Part shown: positions 33,553 to 41,755 of the stretch, one piece after another
Numbering within the stretch: position 1 is the first letter of the stretch
How the letters are laid out: each line of letters starts with the position of its first letter
Assembly (NCBI GenBank): GCA_015232455.1
Contig: JADFZQ010000006.1
Location: 106,297 to 170,296 of the forward strand
Direction of reading: 5' to 3'
DNA from: Desulfamplus sp.
Lineage (GTDB): Bacteria; Desulfobacterota; Desulfobacteria; Desulfobacterales; Desulfobacteraceae
Length of the DNA: 64,000 nt
Notes under the pieces: model-generated
Seen by the model: only the letters and a program-made list of their open reading frames with translations
Told to the model about the DNA's origin: nothing
Databases searched by the model: none
Program-made: the position numbers and the translations under genes

Positions 33553-36009
33553 ATGCTTGATACTGAAACAAAAAAAAGAATCGACACTGCCCGCGACATA
33601 CTTGTCGGAAAAGTGCCAGACCCCAAAAGCCAAGTTGAGCAGATTACAATTGCCCTTGTCTATAAATTCATGGATGACATGGACAAAGAATCTGTGGAAA
33701 TGGGCGGGCAGGCGAGCTTTTTCAGTGGCGATTACGAACGCTACGCATGGTCAAGGATATTTGATCCGCGTGTTGGCGGTTATGAGATGCTTGCAATCTA
33801 CAGCGAGGCACTTGTAAAGCTCAACCAGAATCCAAATATCCCCCAGCTTTTCCGTGATATATTTAAAAATGCCTATCTGCCTTACCGCGACCCTGAAACG
33901 CTCAAGATGTTCCTTAAAATCATTAATGAGTTTCATTATGACCACTCAGAGAGGCTTGGTGATGCGTTTGAATATCTGTTGTCAGTTATGAGCAGTCAAG
34001 GAGATGCAGGGCAATTTAGAACTCCGCGTCATATTATTGATTTTATTGTTGATGTTGTAAATCCTCAAAAACATGAGTCAATTCTTGATCCAGCTTGCGG
34101 AACTGCTGGCTTTTTAATCTCGTCCTACAAGCATATTATCAAGCAGAACACAAAAAATGGAAATGGAAACAAAATCGCTGGAAATCTTCTTTCAACTGAA
34201 GAGAGAAAACAGCTTCTCACCAATTTCAAAGGCTATGACATCTCGCCTGATATGGTGCGTTTATCTCTTGTAAATCTATATCTACATGGTTTTGTTCAGC
34301 CTCAAATCATGGAATACGACACCCTCACAAGCCAAGAGCGTTGGAATGAATATGCTGATGTTATCCTTGCAAATCCGCCGTTTATGTCGCCAAAAGGGGG
34401 AGTTAGTAGTAATAAAAAAGATTTTCTCAAAAAATTTTCAGTGCAAAGCACACGCAGCGAAGTTCTGTTTGTTGACTATATTGCAGAACATCTGACTCCT
34501 TTTGGTCGGGCTGGCGTGATTGTTCCAGAGGGGATTATTTTTCAGAGTGGCAAGGCGTATAAACAGCTTAGAAAGATGCTGGTTGAAAATTATCTTTATG
34601 CGGTTGTCTCGCTTCCTGCTGGTATTTTCAATCCCTATTCTGGCGTGAAAACGTCAATATTTTTGATGGACAGACTACTTGCCAAACGGTGCGACTCAAT
34701 TCTTTTTGTCAAAATCGAAAATGACGGCTTTGGACTTGGTGCACAACGGCGTGAAATGGCTGGAAGCGATCTTCCTGATGCAGTCAATGTGATTTCTGAT
34801 TATGTAAAGGCTGTCCGCTCGGATTCTCTCGACACCTTCAAACCAGAAGAAAAACCGTGCGGGGCATTGATTGTCAAAAAAGAAAAACTTGCGGAAAATG
34901 GGGAATACAACCTTACAGGTGAGAGATACAGAGTTGTTAAGAAAAAAGAAAAAAACAAATGGGAAATGGTTGAACTTTGGGAAAAAACAGAGATTAAAAA
35001 AGGTTCATCAATTACTAAAGCCTCTGTTACCGAAGGTGAAATACCTGTAATAGCTGGCGGTCAAACACCTGCTTATTACCATAATGAAGCTAATAGGTTT
35101 GGTAAAATTATAACGGTTAGTTCTTCAGGTGCTTATGCTGGTTTTATCAATTATTTTAAGACGCCAATATTTGCTTCTGATTGCACAACAATACAATCTC
35201 AAAATGAGGCAGAACTTAATACAGATTATTTATTTAGAATATTAAAAAATAAACAACAAGATTTTTATAATTTTCAGCAAGGTATGGGTCAACCTCATGT
35301 ATATGCAAAAGATTTTCAAGATTTCAAAATCCCCCTCCCGCCACTTAAAGTCCAGCAAGAGATTGTTTCAGAAATCGAAGGCTACCAAAAGCTCATTGAC
35401 GGTGCACGTCAGGTTGTGGATAGTTGGAAACCGCAGATTGAGATTAATCCAGAGTGGGATATGGTGAGGTTGGGGGAGATAATATCAATAAATAACGGCT
35501 ATGTTCTAACAGAATTTTTTTCAAATGGTGAAGTTGCTTGTGTAAAAGTAAGTGATATGAATTTAGATGAAAACCAATATGAAATAGTAACATCTTCACA
35601 CTGGATAACTGAAACCGATAAAAAATTACTACCTATTAATAGCATCGTTTTTCCTAAACGTGGTGCCGCAATTGGCACAAATAAAAAACGTTTAACCAAA
35701 ATTCCATGTCTTATAGATAACAATTGTATGGGGATTTCAGTTTTAGATGAAAAAAAGTTATCCCCAATCTATCTCTATAATTTTATGATTGGCTTCGATT
35801 TGTCATCAATTTCTAATAGTGCTGGCATTCCATTGATAAATAATCCTGATATTTCAAACGTGCTTATCCCCCTTCCACCTTTTGCAATCCAGCAAGAGAT
35901 AGTCGCTAAAATCGAAACTGAACGCAAGGCAGTTGACGGCTGCCGTGAGTTGATAAAAATCTATGAAGAGAAAATAAAGCGGGTGATTGATAGGGTTTGG
36001 GAGGAGTGA
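33553..36009 (+). CDS. Type I restriction: fused methyltransferase (HsdM) and specificity (HsdS) protein
   Basis: 818 residues. The HsdM half has the helical N-domain (VEQITIALVYKFMDDMD), SAM-binding motif ILDPACGTAGFLISS (177-191) and the N6-adenine catalytic tetrad NPPF (274-277). From about residue 474 it continues without a stop into an HsdS: TRD1 starting KWEMVELWEKTEI, the conserved linker IPLPPLKVQQEIVSEIEGYQKLIDGAR, TRD2 starting EWDMVRLGEIISINNGY and a second linker IPLPPFAIQQEIVAKIETERKAVDG. Normal systems encode M and S separately; here one chain carries both. With hsdR this makes a two-gene system. It methylates adenines in an unknown split recognition site. Confidence 0.92.
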   Translation: MLDTETKKRIDTARDILVGKVPDPKSQVEQITIALVYKFMDDMDKESVEMGGQASFFSGDYERYAWSRIFDPRVGGYEMLAIYSEALVKLNQNPNIPQLFRDIFKNAYLPYRDPETLKMFLKIINEFHYDHSERLGDAFEYLLSVMSSQGDAGQFRTPRHIIDFIVDVVNPQKHESILDPACGTAGFLISSYKHIIKQNTKNGNGNKIAGNLLSTEERKQLLTNFKGYDISPDMVRLSLVNLYLHGFVQPQIMEYDTLTSQERWNEYADVILANPPFMSPKGGVSSNKKDFLKKFSVQSTRSEVLFVDYIAEHLTPFGRAGVIVPEGIIFQSGKAYKQLRKMLVENYLYAVVSLPAGIFNPYSGVKTSIFLMDRLLAKRCDSILFVKIENDGFGLGAQRREMAGSDLPDAVNVISDYVKAVRSDSLDTFKPEEKPCGALIVKKEKLAENGEYNLTGERYRVVKKKEKNKWEMVELWEKTEIKKGSSITKASVTEGEIPVIAGGQTPAYYHNEANRFGKIITVSSSGAYAGFINYFKTPIFASDCTTIQSQNEAELNTDYLFRILKNKQQDFYNFQQGMGQPHVYAKDFQDFKIPLPPLKVQQEIVSEIEGYQKLIDGARQVVDSWKPQIEINPEWDMVRLGEIISINNGYVLTEFFSNGEVACVKVSDMNLDENQYEIVTSSHWITETDKKLLPINSIVFPKRGAAIGTNKKRLTKIPCLIDNNCMGISVLDEKKLSPIYLYNFMIGFDLSSISNSAGIPLINNPDISNVLIPLPPFAIQQEIVAKIETERKAVDGCRELIKIYEEKIKRVIDRVWEE

Positions 36010-36024
36010 TTAAATAGCAAAAGA

Positions 36025-36393
36025 ATGAAAAAACTCATGACAAAACGTTTTGCAAAATGGGCATCAAAGGCAAATATCCCTGAAAAAGAACTTATAACTG
36101 CTCTAACAGAATTGGAGGCTGGCAATTTTGACGCTAATCTTGGTGGTTGCATATATAAAAAGAGAATCAGATTTGAAGGGCAAGGTAAAAGCGGCAGTGG
36201 ACGCACAATAATTTGTTATAAAAAAGATGATAGAGCCATTTTTATTCATGGGTTTGCTAAAAACGAAAAAGAAAATTTATCAAAACAGGAACTTAATGCT
36301 TTTAAAGAGTTGGCTGTAATATTGCTTGGACTTTCAGACACAGCAATTACAACTGCAATAAAAAATGGAGATTTTATTGAGGTAGAACCATGA
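36025..36393 (+). CDS. RelE-like (DUF1044-type) toxin
   Basis: 122 residues. FDANLGGCIYKKRIRFEGQGKSGSGRTIICYKKDDRAIFIHGFAKNEKENLSKQ is the core of the RelE-related family often paired with an XRE antitoxin. Such toxins usually cut mRNA on the ribosome. The basic pocket residues (KKR, R, K) are present. No strong ribosome site precedes ATG 36025, and ATG 36037 is an alternative start. It overlaps the antitoxin gene by four bases (ATGA). The gene order, toxin first, is that of HigBA-type modules. Confidence 0.85.
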   Translation: MKKLMTKRFAKWASKANIPEKELITALTELEAGNFDANLGGCIYKKRIRFEGQGKSGSGRTIICYKKDDRAIFIHGFAKNEKENLSKQELNAFKELAVILLGLSDTAITTAIKNGDFIEVEP

Positions 36394-36695
36394 GAAAAAC
36401 AATAGCTGATTCTATTAAAGGAACAGTTCAGGATTTGCATAAAAGCGGTCTTGTAGATGATATAACCATGAAGAATATTCAAAGTCTCTGTCTTCCTGAG
36501 CTACAGGAATATACTCCTGAAAAAATTACTTCCATAAGAAAAAAATTTAAACTGAGTCAAACAGCTCTTGCCGCTATTTTTAACATCAGCCCGTCAACCG
36601 TTAAAAATTGGGAACAAGGAAATAAAAAGCCTGCTGGTGCTGCAACAAAATTATTGGATATAATAGAAAGAAAGGGCTTAGATGCTCTCATTTGA
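36390..36695 (+). CDS. XRE-family antitoxin
   Basis: 101 residues. A helix-turn-helix at about 50-95: ITSIRKKFKLSQTALAAIFNISPSTVKNWEQGNKKPAGAATKLL. The N-terminal half would bind and neutralise the preceding toxin, and the HTH would repress the operon. Similar antitoxins (NadS/HigA-like, COG2944 style) follow RelE-family toxins in the same order with the same ATGA overlap. Confidence 0.88.
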   Translation: MRKTIADSIKGTVQDLHKSGLVDDITMKNIQSLCLPELQEYTPEKITSIRKKFKLSQTALAAIFNISPSTVKNWEQGNKKPAGAATKLLDIIERKGLDALI

Positions 36696-36735
36696 AACTC
36701 AAATTTTTATAATAATCTAATTGTGGAGAAATGGT

Positions 36736-37005
36736 ATGAGCATCTTGGTTGATTGTGCTGTGAAGGCTTATTATGCCGATGGTCAAATTATCATTAAAAT
36801 GGGGAGCGGCGTAGAGATAAAGTTTCCTGTGGCACAAAATAAAAGACTTGCAGAAGGAACTCCCGAACAGTTGAATAATATTGAAATATCACCCTATGGG
36901 CTTCATTGGTCAGATTTAGACGAATATTTGTCTTTCAAGGGGTTGTTAAGAGGCGATTACGGGCAATATGCAGGCAGTCAGAAAAGTCGTTGCAAGGCAG
37001 CTTAA
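36736..37005 (+). CDS. DUF2442-like protein
   Basis: 89 residues from ATG 36736, chosen because GGAG lies 7 bases upstream; a TTG 15 bases earlier opens the same frame. Pattern: V.A.YADGQIIIKMGSGVEIKFPVAQNKRLAEGTPEQLNNIEISPYGLHWSDLDEYLSFKGLL (given in outline), matching the DUF2442 family, whose ends read 'LHWxxLDExxSxxGLL'. Such genes cluster with toxin-antitoxin and DUF4160 genes; the function is unproven. It is a small, acidic, soluble protein. Confidence 0.75.
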   Translation: MSILVDCAVKAYYADGQIIIKMGSGVEIKFPVAQNKRLAEGTPEQLNNIEISPYGLHWSDLDEYLSFKGLLRGDYGQYAGSQKSRCKAA

Positions 37006-37052
37006 AATAAATAAAAAGCCGTTATCAAAAATAGAACCATTGGAGTAGAACT

Positions 37053-37301
37053 ATGTTTATTCACGTTACACAAGCAAAATATATTGATGAATATAAAGTC
37101 TGGCTTTTGTTTAATGACGGTGCAGAAGGCGAGGTTGATTTGTCGTCAGAGCTTTATGGTGAGGTCTTTGAGCCATTAAAAGATAAAGCAGTGTTTAAAT
37201 CTTTTACATTAGAAGGAGGTCATACGCTCTCTTGGAATAATGGGGCTGACTTTGCACCAGAGTTTTTGAGGGAGCAGATACATGGTTCAGCTCCCTGTTA
37301 A
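37053..37301 (+). CDS. DUF2442-like protein, second copy type
   Basis: 82 residues; GGAG at 37042-37045 precedes the ATG. It reads as a beta-rich small domain: YKVWLLFNDGAEGEVDLSSELYG..FEPLKDKAVFKSFTLEGGHTLSWNNGADFAPEFLRE. This variant, with 'DGAEGEVDL' and a final 'LSWxNGADFAPEFL', is the short DUF2442 form common next to toxin-antitoxin genes. It overlaps the nucleotidyltransferase gene by 20 bases, so the two are probably translated together. Confidence 0.78.
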   Translation: MFIHVTQAKYIDEYKVWLLFNDGAEGEVDLSSELYGEVFEPLKDKAVFKSFTLEGGHTLSWNNGADFAPEFLREQIHGSAPC

Positions 37302-37821
37302 AGTAAGAAATATAATTGATAGATATATCAATGAATTGAATCAACATAACATTACAATCAAGGAAGCTGTCCTTTTTGGGAGCTACGCAAAAGGCAATTA
37401 CCATGAATGGAGCGACATAGATATTGCGTTGGTCTCTGAAATATTTACAGGCGATTTGGTAGAAAATAAGGATAAGATACGAAAAATTACTTTATCAGTA
37501 AGCAGCCAAATAGAGGTTATGCCTTTTTCTGTTTTCGAGTTTAATATTCAGAATCCATTAGCAAAAGAGATTATGGCAACAGGAATAAAAATTGATCAAG
37601 TTGAGAAATTACTTCCATTAATGACACATGAAAAGCAAAGACATCTTTTAAATCTAATTCCAAATGAATATCATGCAGATGCTTCTGAGGAACTTATAGA
37701 TATTATTGAACATTCTCATATAAATACTAATGATGATATTCAAGACCTTGAGCTATTGAGAGAAACCAGAAACGACAAAAGCATTTCCTTTGATGAGTAT
37801 CTAAATGGAGTAATCGCATGA
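37282..37821 (+). CDS. Minimal nucleotidyltransferase (MNT-type) with C-terminal extension
   Basis: 179 residues. AVLFGSYAKGNYHEWSDIDIALVS has the GSxAxG...SDIDI signature of pol-beta-like nucleotidyltransferases, with Asp of SDID as metal ligands. MNT proteins AMPylate or otherwise neutralise a HEPN toxin in HEPN/MNT modules. Here the C-terminal 70 residues (from about 115, KLLPLMTHEKQRHLLNLIPNEYHADASEELIDIIEH in outline) are an added helical part, and no HEPN gene is adjacent; the only one is 7 kb upstream. Both ends overlap neighbouring genes (20 and 4 bases). Confidence 0.82.
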   Translation: MVQLPVKVRNIIDRYINELNQHNITIKEAVLFGSYAKGNYHEWSDIDIALVSEIFTGDLVENKDKIRKITLSVSSQIEVMPFSVFEFNIQNPLAKEIMATGIKIDQVEKLLPLMTHEKQRHLLNLIPNEYHADASEELIDIIEHSHINTNDDIQDLELLRETRNDKSISFDEYLNGVIA

Positions 37822-38117
37822 ACACTATTTTACAAAAAAAGGTTTTCAGCAGTTTACAAATTTCTCAAGAACAGATTCTTGATGAAATAGCTATACTGAT
37901 GGCTTACCAAAAGAGGTCTGAGTTTATTGCAGAAGTTGATTGGTATAAGCAAAAATATAAGATGGATTTTTCCGCTTTTGATAATCAATTCAGGCAGCAG
38001 CCAGCATCAGAAGAGCTTGAAAATGACTGGATGGCTTGGAGGTTTGCAGAGGAGGGAGTGCAATATTGGAACAATCTTTTAAAGGAAATTCCAAATGATT
38101 CTGGACATTCTGCATAA
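37818..38117 (+). CDS. Unknown small protein, possible antitoxin
   Basis: 99 residues, not recognised with certainty. Mostly helical, acidic at the C-terminus (ASEELENDWMAWRFAEEGVQYWNNLLKEI), soluble. It starts inside the stop of the nucleotidyltransferase gene (ATGA overlap) and overlaps the next gene by 23 bases, as in antitoxin/toxin pairs. It would be the natural partner of the DUF6516-like protein that follows. Confidence 0.6.
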   Translation: MNTILQKKVFSSLQISQEQILDEIAILMAYQKRSEFIAEVDWYKQKYKMDFSAFDNQFRQQPASEELENDWMAWRFAEEGVQYWNNLLKEIPNDSGHSA

Positions 38118-38445
38118 ATTCCATGACTTAATTCAAAGCTATAATATACAGAAATTCAGGATTGTAGGCAATTCATATGAAATAGTATTGCAAATCCAAT
38201 TTGTTCAGGGAAGAACTTTGCATGTTCGTGATTATCTTTTCAGTGATGGAAGCAGAAAGTATTCATTTCATTGGCAGGACAGCCTTAATCAATGTAAGTT
38301 ACGCTGGGATAATGCCCCGCATCATCAGGATACCAATACTTTTCCATTTCATAAACATATTGGAAAAGATGAAGAAATTGAGGACAGCGACATTATGAAT
38401 TTAGAAACGATTCTCGAATATATTAGAAATAATATACACTTATAA
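38095..38445 (+). CDS. DUF6516-like (TumE-type) protein, possible toxin
   Basis: 116 residues. The pattern RIVGNSYEIVLQIQFVQGRTLHVRDYLFSDGSRKYSFHWQD followed by RWDNAPHHQDTNTFPFHKHIG (both given in outline) fits DUF6516, described as the TumE toxin family: YSYHWQD, RWDNAPHH and a phosphate-friendly His cluster. Conserved His and Trp-Asp pairs suggest a nuclease-like site. Position downstream of, and overlapping, a small acidic protein fits a toxin-antitoxin pair. Family recall is from memory and was not checked against a database. Confidence 0.65.
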   Translation: MILDILHKFHDLIQSYNIQKFRIVGNSYEIVLQIQFVQGRTLHVRDYLFSDGSRKYSFHWQDSLNQCKLRWDNAPHHQDTNTFPFHKHIGKDEEIEDSDIMNLETILEYIRNNIHL

Positions 38446-38479
38446 ATAAAAATTAAATTTATAGAGATCATTTTATAAC

Positions 38480-38941
38480 ATGCAAAAATTAGAACTTAAA
38501 ATACCCCCTGTTCTTTTAACCTTTTTATTCAGCTTTTTAATCTGGATAATAAGCATGGTTACCAACGATATGAATATGAATAAATGGGTTCTCTATTTAT
38601 TATCGCTCTTTTTCTTTATAGGAGGCTCACTCTTTTCTATAGCTGGAGTTATAGGTTTTAGAAACGCTAAAACTACTGTAAATCCGCTAAAACCAGATAA
38701 TGCAAGTTCGCTTGTAGATACTGGAATTTATCGTATCTCAAGAAACCCAATGTATGTAGGTCTATTTTTGCTGCTGATTTCATTGGCACTATTTTTAAGT
38801 AATTTATATGCTTTTATTGCTGCACTATTTTTTATCCTTTATATGAATAAGTTCCAAATAGCACCAGAAGAGAGAGCATTAGAAAAGATATTTGGGACAA
38901 ATTACATAGATTATAAAAACAGAGTCCGCAGATGGATATAA
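38480..38941 (+). CDS. Isoprenylcysteine-methyltransferase-family membrane protein (second copy)
   Basis: 153 residues with about four hydrophobic helices (11-28, 38-58, 90-108, 110-125). The core GIYRISRNPMYVGLFLLL ... PEERALEKIFGTNYIDYKNRVRRW is the ICMT/PEMT SAM-binding signature (RNPMY ... E...GxxYxxYxxxVxRW). Likely methylates a membrane lipid or xenobiotic. Distinct in sequence from the family member at 21228. It follows the defence island at a 34-base gap and may not belong to it. Confidence 0.87.
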   Translation: MQKLELKIPPVLLTFLFSFLIWIISMVTNDMNMNKWVLYLLSLFFFIGGSLFSIAGVIGFRNAKTTVNPLKPDNASSLVDTGIYRISRNPMYVGLFLLLISLALFLSNLYAFIAALFFILYMNKFQIAPEERALEKIFGTNYIDYKNRVRRWI

Positions 38942-39042
38942 GATGCTGATTATTAAAAAATAATTTTAAAAAAGATAAGAAGATTCAAAAAAGACAAGTT
39001 TAACTTTTCAATTTATTAAAAAATATTAAGGTTATTTATAAT

Positions 39043-39375
39043 ATGACAAATATATTTCCAGAACCTATCAAAAAACTTCCACAAGCCAATATCCCATTAG
39101 ATGGCGTAACAGCATATCTATCTCAAGCAGATAGCCACCAAATACTATTTATGGAATTTGAAAAAGATGTTGATTTGCCAGAACATTCGCATCAAGCACA
39201 GATAGGAATTGTATTGGAGGGAAAAATAGAGCTGGTAATTGGCGGTGAAAAACGGTGTTTTGAAAAAGGGGACAGATATTATATCCCTGCGGGAGTTACA
39301 CATTCAGGCAAAATATATGCTGGATATGCTGATATTACTTTTTTTGATGAGCCAAATCGCTACAAATCAAAATAG
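39043..39375 (+). CDS. Cupin-domain protein
   Basis: 110 residues, a single small beta-barrel. LPEHSHQAQIGIVLEGKIELVIGG gives the first cupin motif (HxH...G) with metal ligands, and GDRYYIPAGVTHSG the second. It could be a metal-dependent small enzyme or a ligand sensor. No neighbour identifies the substrate. Confidence 0.85.
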   Translation: MTNIFPEPIKKLPQANIPLDGVTAYLSQADSHQILFMEFEKDVDLPEHSHQAQIGIVLEGKIELVIGGEKRCFEKGDRYYIPAGVTHSGKIYAGYADITFFDEPNRYKSK

Positions 39376-39444
39376 TATCTGAAATAATAGTTAAGAAACG
39401 CAAGCAGCTCCATCAATGGCATTAACTTATAGGCAGAAACAGTT

Positions 39445-40068
39445 GTGGATATGGATATATCATTTTTATTAAGAGGCATCATAATTGGATTTTCGATTGC
39501 AGCACCAGTTGGACCTATTGGGGTGTTGTGCATACGCCGCACATTAGCTGACGGTAGAGCCTATGGTCTTATTTCTGGTCTTGGAGCAGCCAGTGCTGAT
39601 GCAATTTATGGGGCTATTGCTGGATTTGGTCTAACGTTTATATCAAACTTTCTTGTTAGCCAGCAGATGTGGTTACGCCTTATTGGAGGCATCTTCCTAT
39701 GCTACTTAGGAGTTAAAACTTTATGGACAAAACCTGCTGAACAGGAGGCATTAGTTAAAAAAAATATAGGTCTTGTTGGTGCTTATGCTTCGACATTTTT
39801 TCTAACTTTAACCAACCCAATGACTATAATATCCTTTGCTGCAATATTTGCTGGCTTAGGTTTGGCAAATAGAGAGGCAAACTATATATCAGCAACAATT
39901 TTAATCTCTGGAGTTTTTATTGGCTCTACTGCTTGGTGGTGTATTTTATCTATTGGTGTTGGCTTGTTTAGAGAGAGATTCAATCGTTATGGATTGCATT
40001 GGGTCAACAGAATTTCAGGTTTAATAATTACAATTTTTGGACTGTTCGCTCTTGTGAGTGCGTTTTAA
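39445..40068 (+). CDS. LysE-family amino-acid exporter
   Basis: 207 residues with five to six hydrophobic helices. LLRGIIIGFSIAAPVGPIGVLCIRRTLADGRAYGLISGLGAASADAIYG (in outline) is the N-terminal LysE/RhtB signature (G...PGP), and the second half, LTLTNPMTIISFAAIFAGLG, repeats it. It exports amino acids or related metabolites. GTG 39445 and ATG 39451 are both possible starts; neither has a strong ribosome site. Confidence 0.88.
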   Translation: MDMDISFLLRGIIIGFSIAAPVGPIGVLCIRRTLADGRAYGLISGLGAASADAIYGAIAGFGLTFISNFLVSQQMWLRLIGGIFLCYLGVKTLWTKPAEQEALVKKNIGLVGAYASTFFLTLTNPMTIISFAAIFAGLGLANREANYISATILISGVFIGSTAWWCILSIGVGLFRERFNRYGLHWVNRISGLIITIFGLFALVSAF

Positions 40069-40111
40069 TATAACGGTTAAAATATCAAAAATTTAAGGAT
40101 ATTATAAAAAA

Positions 40112-40951
40112 ATGAAACAGTGGTACGAAGAGTTGTTTGAAAATTACGCAGTTCAATATGATAGAGAGGTATTTACTCAAGGGACACTTGGAGAGTGTGA
40201 TTTTATTGAAAAAGAGATTGGCACAGATAAAGGCATCAAAATCCTTGATATTGGCTGCGGAACAGGAAGACACTCAATTGAGCTGGCTAAAAGAGGATAT
40301 GAAGTTGTTGGTATAGATTTGTCAGAATCTCTTTTGCAAAAGGCAAGAGAAAAGGCATCACACCTTGAGATTGAGTTAAGGCAGCAGCAAAAACAACCTC
40401 AAAATAAGAACTTAAGCTATTGCAAGAGCCAAAGTTTTTGTCAGAGCTTTAGAGTTTTATTTGAGCAAAGAGATGCAAGAGAGCCTCACTTTATAAATGA
40501 GTTTGATTTAGCCATAATGATCTGTGAAGGCGGTTTCCCGTTGATGGAAACTGATGAGATGAACTTCTTGATTCTTAAGAATGCTGCTAATGCTTTAAAA
40601 TCAGGCGGCAAATTTATTTTTACGACTCTAAATGGGCTGTTTCCGCTATTTCACTCTGTCAAAGATTTCTTAAGTTCACAGGCAAAAGATGACAATGCCA
40701 CTTACGGCAACCACTCATTTGACCTTATGACCTTTCGAGATACAAACACTATTTATATTAAAGATGATTCTGGAAACCAAAGAGAACTACAATGCAACGA
40801 AAGATATTATGTTCCTTCTGAAATAACGTGGCTTCTTAAAAGTTTAAACTTCAAAACTATTGATATTTTTGGGGCTAAACTTGGAGCTTTTAGCAGGAGC
40901 GATAAGCTCTCAACTGAAGATTATGAGATGCTTGTGATAGCAGAGAAATAA
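40112..40951 (+). CDS. Class I SAM-dependent methyltransferase
   Basis: 279 residues. Motif I ILDIGCGTGRHSIELAKRGYEVVGIDLS at about 44-72 binds SAM, with acidic Asp at the end of strand 2. A Gln/Lys/Asn-rich insertion (about 90-115, EIELRQQQKQPQNKN) interrupts the fold. MICEGGFPLMETDEMNFLILKNA continues motif IV/V. Its substrate is unknown. A hairpin terminator follows at 40953. Confidence 0.9.
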   Translation: MKQWYEELFENYAVQYDREVFTQGTLGECDFIEKEIGTDKGIKILDIGCGTGRHSIELAKRGYEVVGIDLSESLLQKAREKASHLEIELRQQQKQPQNKNLSYCKSQSFCQSFRVLFEQRDAREPHFINEFDLAIMICEGGFPLMETDEMNFLILKNAANALKSGGKFIFTTLNGLFPLFHSVKDFLSSQAKDDNATYGNHSFDLMTFRDTNTIYIKDDSGNQRELQCNERYYVPSEITWLLKSLNFKTIDIFGAKLGAFSRSDKLSTEDYEMLVIAEK

Positions 40952-40952
40952 A

Positions 40953-40976
40953 CAAAAAATAGATTCTATTTTTTTG
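40953..40976 (+). terminator. Hairpin terminator after the methyltransferase gene
   Basis: CAAAAAATAGA pairs with TCTATTTTTTTG around one or two bases. The right arm is itself the T-run. Immediately downstream of the stop. Confidence 0.7.
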
Positions 40977-41034
40977 ATAGTGCTTCATACTGTTACCAAC
41001 TTAATTAACCATATTTATATTTAAGGAGAGAGTA

Positions 41035-41670
41035 ATGCAAAAAGATGCAAATACACCACACATCAATGTTGATTATTTTGAAGATTTGACAGGAAAAATT
41101 GAAAATGGAGAGACAGGCGATATTGACGATGTTGGCATAAGAATTAAAGAGCTAAGAGAGAAAAAAGGAATTTCTATTGAAGAGCTTGCTAATATGACAG
41201 GGTTTGAAAAAGAGAGGCTTGAAGATATTGAAAATGGTGTAATAAAACCTCAGCTTGGCACAGTGATGAGACTTTCAAGAGCATTAGACAGTGCTTTAGG
41301 ACGCTTAGTATCAGGTGTTGGCTCTCAACTTTACTCAATTACAAGAAAAAATGAGAGAAAAGCAATATCTCGCTCAACATCAAAAAAAGGGGAGCAAAAT
41401 CTCTATTCATACATGAGTCTTGCACCAGAAGTTAAAGGGCGGCACATGGAAGCACTCATTGTGCAATTAGAAGAGAATCCTATGAAAGAGGTATCTGTTC
41501 ACGATGGCGAAGAGTTTATTTATGTTTTAGATGGAGTTGCAGAGTTACAAATATCTGATGAAAACTATGATTTAAATCCTGGTGATAGCGTATATTATCT
41601 ATCCACAACACCACATCTAATAAAGGCAAAACAGGGAAAGGCAACTATTTTGGCAGTTCTTTATCAATAA
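41035..41670 (+). CDS. XRE-family regulator with C-terminal cupin domain
   Basis: 211 residues. A helix-turn-helix (about 36-90: IRIKELREKKGISIEELANMTGFEKERLEDIENGVIKPQLGTVM in outline) is followed by a basic linker and a cupin ligand-binding domain (about 125-205: EVSVHDGEEFIYVLDGVAELQISDENYDLNPGDSVYY in outline). This architecture is common in transcriptional regulators of small-acid metabolism, and it lies just upstream of acetoacetyl-CoA synthetase. It probably senses a carboxylate or CoA-related metabolite and controls that gene, perhaps also the acyl-CoA operon at 24-30 kb. Confidence 0.88.
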   Translation: MQKDANTPHINVDYFEDLTGKIENGETGDIDDVGIRIKELREKKGISIEELANMTGFEKERLEDIENGVIKPQLGTVMRLSRALDSALGRLVSGVGSQLYSITRKNERKAISRSTSKKGEQNLYSYMSLAPEVKGRHMEALIVQLEENPMKEVSVHDGEEFIYVLDGVAELQISDENYDLNPGDSVYYLSTTPHLIKAKQGKATILAVLYQ

Positions 41671-41755
41671 TTTGACTTCCTGCAAACTGTTTCCTGATTT
41701 ATCAGGTGTTGGTAGCAAGAGATAATCTAATGCAATAAAAATGGAGGTAAGAGTC

